Shown piece after piece: positions 6,215-7,741 of a stretch of 7,741 nucleotides of DNA. The stretch comes from Promethearchaeota archaeon. GTDB taxonomy: Archaea; Asgardarchaeota; Lokiarchaeia; Sigynarchaeales; MK-D1. The notes under the pieces are model-generated. The model did not search any database, was not told the origin of the DNA, and saw nothing but the letters and a program-made list of their open reading frames with translations. Location of the stretch: NCBI GenBank assembly GCA_016839385.1, contig JAEOUK010000572.1, positions 1-7,741 of the forward strand, in the 5' to 3' direction. The number at the start of each line of letters is the position of its first letter. Positions within the stretch are counted from its first letter, which is position 1. A program made the position numbers and the translations under genes.

Positions 6215-6236
6215 TGGTAAAATACCGCGTTTACCA
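6215..6236. repeat. Inverted repeat, 7-bp arms with 8-bp centre (candidate operator)
   Basis: TGGTAAA at 6215-6221 and TTTACCA at 6230-6236 are perfect reverse complements around ATACCGCG. A third related half-site, GGTGTAAA, lies at 6197-6204, and GCGGT (6194-6198) pairs with ACCGC (6224-6228). The 22-bp span and 15-bp half-site spacing suit a dimeric helix-turn-helix regulator. The element ends 60 bases before the Roadblock start codon, just upstream of the candidate TATA box. Confidence 0.45.
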
Positions 6237-6252
6237 TATATTCTCACAAAAC

Positions 6253-6258
6253 TTTAAG
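6253..6258 (+). promoter_or_regulatory. Candidate TATA box for the Roadblock gene
   Basis: TTTAAG in the context AAAACTTTAAGGAAA would place transcription start near 6280-6283, giving a leader of about 13-16 bases. CATATAT at 6235-6241 is an alternative that overlaps the inverted repeat and would give a leader of about 30 bases. Neither is a perfect consensus. Confidence 0.3.
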
Positions 6259-6279
6259 GAAATCCTATACATTTCACCT

Positions 6280-6290
6280 TATCGGCGATA
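6280..6290. repeat. Short palindrome next to the Roadblock start codon
   Basis: TATCG and CGATA flank a single central G, ending five bases before the ATG at 6296. If the TATA box at 6253-6258 is used, this element sits on the transcription start, a usual repressor position. With only 5-bp arms it could occur by chance. Confidence 0.25.
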
Positions 6291-6295
6291 TCACT

Positions 6296-6673
6296 ATGAC
6301 AAATCATTTAGATGAAATCTTAGATATGCTACGGAAATTCGAAGCAGAAAACGAGGATATTGAAGGGAGTGCACTTGTAAGTATTCAAGGGCTTCCAATT
6401 TGTTCAAATCTAAGTGGAAACGATGAATCTCGCGAAGGTATCGTCGCTGCGATGACAGCTGCCATTTTATCCGTAGGAGAACGGGCTGCACAAGAATTAG
6501 CTCGCGGAAGTTTAAAACGAATTTTACTCGAGGGAAAATCTGGTCTTATTATTTTGCAGCAAGCGGGAGAACACACAATTTTATGTGTACTCATCAGAAG
6601 TGATAGACAACTAGGTCTTATTTTTATGTTAATGGAATCCTTGGCTCGTCGTATCTCCAATATTTTGGAATAA
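6296..6673 (+). CDS. Roadblock/LC7 domain protein
   Basis: This small cytosolic protein of 125 residues consists almost wholly of one Roadblock/LC7 domain. An amphipathic helix (3-19) comes first, followed by a strand-turn EGSALVSIQGLPICSNL at 23-39. The long central helix IVAAMTAAILSVGERAAQEL is at 49-68. Strands lie at 73-79 (LKRILLE), 82-88 and 93-100 (HTILCVLI), and a C-terminal helix at about 105-123. The family dimerises and typically binds or regulates small Ras-like GTPases, as MglB does for MglA, or scaffolds dynein and Ragulator complexes in eukaryotes. Asgard genomes carry many copies. No GTPase gene is visible in this window, so the partner is unknown. The start has no Shine-Dalgarno. 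A U-tract terminator follows directly, suggesting a single-gene transcript under its own, possibly operator-controlled, promoter. Confidence 0.88.
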   Translation: MTNHLDEILDMLRKFEAENEDIEGSALVSIQGLPICSNLSGNDESREGIVAAMTAAILSVGERAAQELARGSLKRILLEGKSGLIILQQAGEHTILCVLIRSDRQLGLIFMLMESLARRISNILE

Positions 6674-6688
6674 AAAAACTGTTTTTTT
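6672..6688 (+). terminator. A/T hairpin and T7 terminator after the Roadblock gene
   Basis: A seven-A run (6672-6678), a CTG loop and a seven-T run (6682-6688) form a simple A-U stem ending in a U-tract directly after the TAA stop. This is a good archaeal terminator candidate. The remaining gap to 6753 holds another T5 (6716-6720) and a weak TTATTTT (6703-6709) that might serve the next gene; no clear ribosome binding site is seen. Confidence 0.5.
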
Positions 6689-6753
6689 CAATAGGAAAAA
6701 CCTTATTTTGGATTCTTTTTACTCTACATCAATTAAGTAAGAGTATACAGAAA

Positions 6754-7741
6754 ATGAATGCATCAAGACGTAATGTGTATTTCGGGATTTTCTTGTTCTT
6801 ATTGTTAAGTCTTTTGGGAGTTTTTATATATTTTAAGTTTCTCCAAACGGATTTTTTTACAGGTACGAACAAAATTCTCAATATTGGAGTAAGTGCTGGT
6901 TTTGTACTTATGTTTCTTCTAATTATAAATGAGCTTTTGCATTGGAGGAAGCAAGGAAAAAGAAGTGAAGCATTTGATTTAGTTCTTATCGCATTCATAT
7001 TTATTACCATTTATTTGGCGACTTTTGACATAATGAATTCGGTAATTGGAGCTTTTGGTATATTTATCATTTTTGGAGCTTACGAACTTAGAGAATATGA
7101 AGTATTGAATAAGTTACTGATTATAACAGCTGTAACGTATAACGTTATTTTTATCGCGGGACTGGTTAATAGTATATTACATGATTTTGGCATTTTAATA
7201 GAAGAAGGAGGAAAACTCAATTGGGTTATTCGGGATTCAGCATTTTCATTCGCGATTTGGATTATTCTTATACTCGGATTTGCTTTATTCGGCAGAAAAT
7301 ATATTGTTGTCTTGCGGTTTATGAGCCCAGAATATCTCACAATGTTTCTCTACATAATTGCATGGTTAGCGGTTCGCACTATATCATTAACTTGGCAAGG
7401 AGGTCTTACAACAACCGAACAGAGATTAATTGTTTATATCGGTTTAATAATTGCTAACTGGTTAGTGTACGCGATTTCGGGACCAATATTAGATATGATG
7501 CTGGGAATTAAACGCGTTACTAAGCAAATCCATAAAATTGACGTGCAATTGCAGCGAGAAACTGATAAAGAACTACGAAAACAATTAGAATTAGAAAAAA
7601 AGCAATACATTCATTTACAAAAACTTGTTTTAGAGGTTAGTGGAAGAGTTCATTTACATCGACCTGTCAAAGTGGGTTTCGCAAAATACCCCATATTAAA
7701 TGCGATGGCATACGGTGCCTTTTTTGATAAACGAATTGCAA
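6754..7741 (+). CDS. Polytopic membrane protein with start of an M48-type metallopeptidase domain (3' end beyond window)
   Basis: The frame from ATG 6754 stays open to the window edge: 329 complete codons, no stop. About eight hydrophobic helices are visible at residues 8-29, 43-62, 74-93, 96-110, 119-141, 161-180, 193-212 and 224-248. A charged, helix-forming linker with coiled-coil character follows (252-296, rich in K, Q, E, L). The last part, RPVKVGFAKYPILNAMAYG at 303-321, resembles the start of M48 peptidase domains, where E. coli HtpX reads INAFATG some 35-40 residues before the zinc-binding HExxH. That motif would lie beyond the edge, so catalysis cannot be confirmed. The basic N-terminus (NASRRN) and even helix number predict a cytosolic peptidase domain. 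M48 enzymes cleave misfolded membrane proteins (HtpX) or CAAX proteins (Ste24). The start lacks a clear Shine-Dalgarno; the overlapping ATG at 6758 is in another frame. Confidence 0.65.
   Translation, partial: MNASRRNVYFGIFLFLLLSLLGVFIYFKFLQTDFFTGTNKILNIGVSAGFVLMFLLIINELLHWRKQGKRSEAFDLVLIAFIFITIYLATFDIMNSVIGAFGIFIIFGAYELREYEVLNKLLIITAVTYNVIFIAGLVNSILHDFGILIEEGGKLNWVIRDSAFSFAIWIILILGFALFGRKYIVVLRFMSPEYLTMFLYIIAWLAVRTISLTWQGGLTTTEQRLIVYIGLIIANWLVYAISGPILDMMLGIKRVTKQIHKIDVQLQRETDKELRKQLELEKKQYIHLQKLVLEVSGRVHLHRPVKVGFAKYPILNAMAYGAFFDKRIA

Larger units (their letters stand above)
5981..6295. other. Divergent, very AT-rich intergenic region
   Basis: This 315-base gap separates the minus-strand aminopeptidase from the plus-strand Roadblock gene. 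No convincing ORF, tRNA or other structured RNA is visible. It contains an A-rich stretch at about 6138-6183. A TTATTATAA box at 6092-6100 reads TTTATAATAA on the minus strand over 6092-6101 and could serve as an alternative promoter in either direction. There are perfect 10-bp palindromes TGAAATTTCA (6022-6031) and ATTTCGAAAT (6055-6064), and a direct repeat TTCATAAT at 6003-6010 and 6028-6035. The inverted repeats nearer the Roadblock gene are listed separately. The region most likely holds two promoters and their control sites. Confidence 0.6.

Noticed and set aside
5981..6295. A tRNA, structured RNA or riboswitch in the divergent intergenic region
   Set aside because: No cloverleaf, GC-rich stem or long conserved-looking helix was found; palindromes are short and better explained as DNA sites.
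6294..6660. Two minus-strand frames opposite the Roadblock gene
   Set aside because: The plus frame encodes a complete Roadblock domain with a sensible start and terminator.
6729..7457. Several short frames on both strands between 6729 and 7457
   Set aside because: They overlap a single uninterrupted plus-strand frame from 6754 to the window edge with clear membrane helices, which explains the region better.

Overview
The window looks like AT-rich archaeal chromosome, most plausibly from an Asgard archaeon. The evidence is an archaeal/eukaryotic-type Sec61-beta subunit, a type 2 (archaeal/eukaryotic) methionine aminopeptidase carrying a long lysine-rich N-terminal tail, a stand-alone Roadblock/LC7 protein, and a mix of leaderless-looking and Shine-Dalgarno-led starts. 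The Asgard assignment is an inference from gene content; no rRNA or other phylogenetic marker is present to prove it.

Layout. Positions 1-243 hold a short-leader promoter and the Sec61-beta gene. From 309 to 3791 a plus-strand run of four tightly packed genes follows: a MazG-like nucleotide pyrophosphohydrolase, an extended-SDR sugar-nucleotide epimerase/dehydratase (ATGA overlap), a DUF354 GT-B-fold protein, and a Gfo/Idh/MocA oxidoreductase (TAATG overlap). They resemble a nucleotide-sugar or surface-glycan module. It meets, with no base between the stop codons, a minus-strand pair at 3792-5980: methionine aminopeptidase first, then a second SDR epimerase. The epimerase's ribosome binding site overlaps the aminopeptidase stop codon.

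A 315-bp, very AT-rich divergent intergenic region (5981-6295) separates this from a plus-strand Roadblock/LC7 gene. It holds a candidate promoter for each side and several palindromes, the best being a 7-8-7 inverted repeat. After a U-tract terminator comes a gene that runs off the right edge. It encodes eight predicted membrane helices, a coiled-coil linker and the beginning of what looks like an M48 (HtpX/Ste24-type) metallopeptidase domain, cut before the expected HExxH motif.

How the genes fit together. Two SDR enzymes, the oxidoreductase and the DUF354 protein probably make or transfer a modified sugar for lipid-linked, S-layer or N-linked glycans. Sec61-beta (protein export), aminopeptidase (N-terminal processing) and the membrane peptidase (membrane-protein turnover) are protein-maturation functions. 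No mobile element, CRISPR array, tRNA or rRNA was seen. The observations most worth following are the two-part N-terminal extension of the aminopeptidase, the loss of two family catalytic residues in the Gfo/Idh protein, the unusual multi-helix membrane peptidase, and the palindromes before the Roadblock gene.
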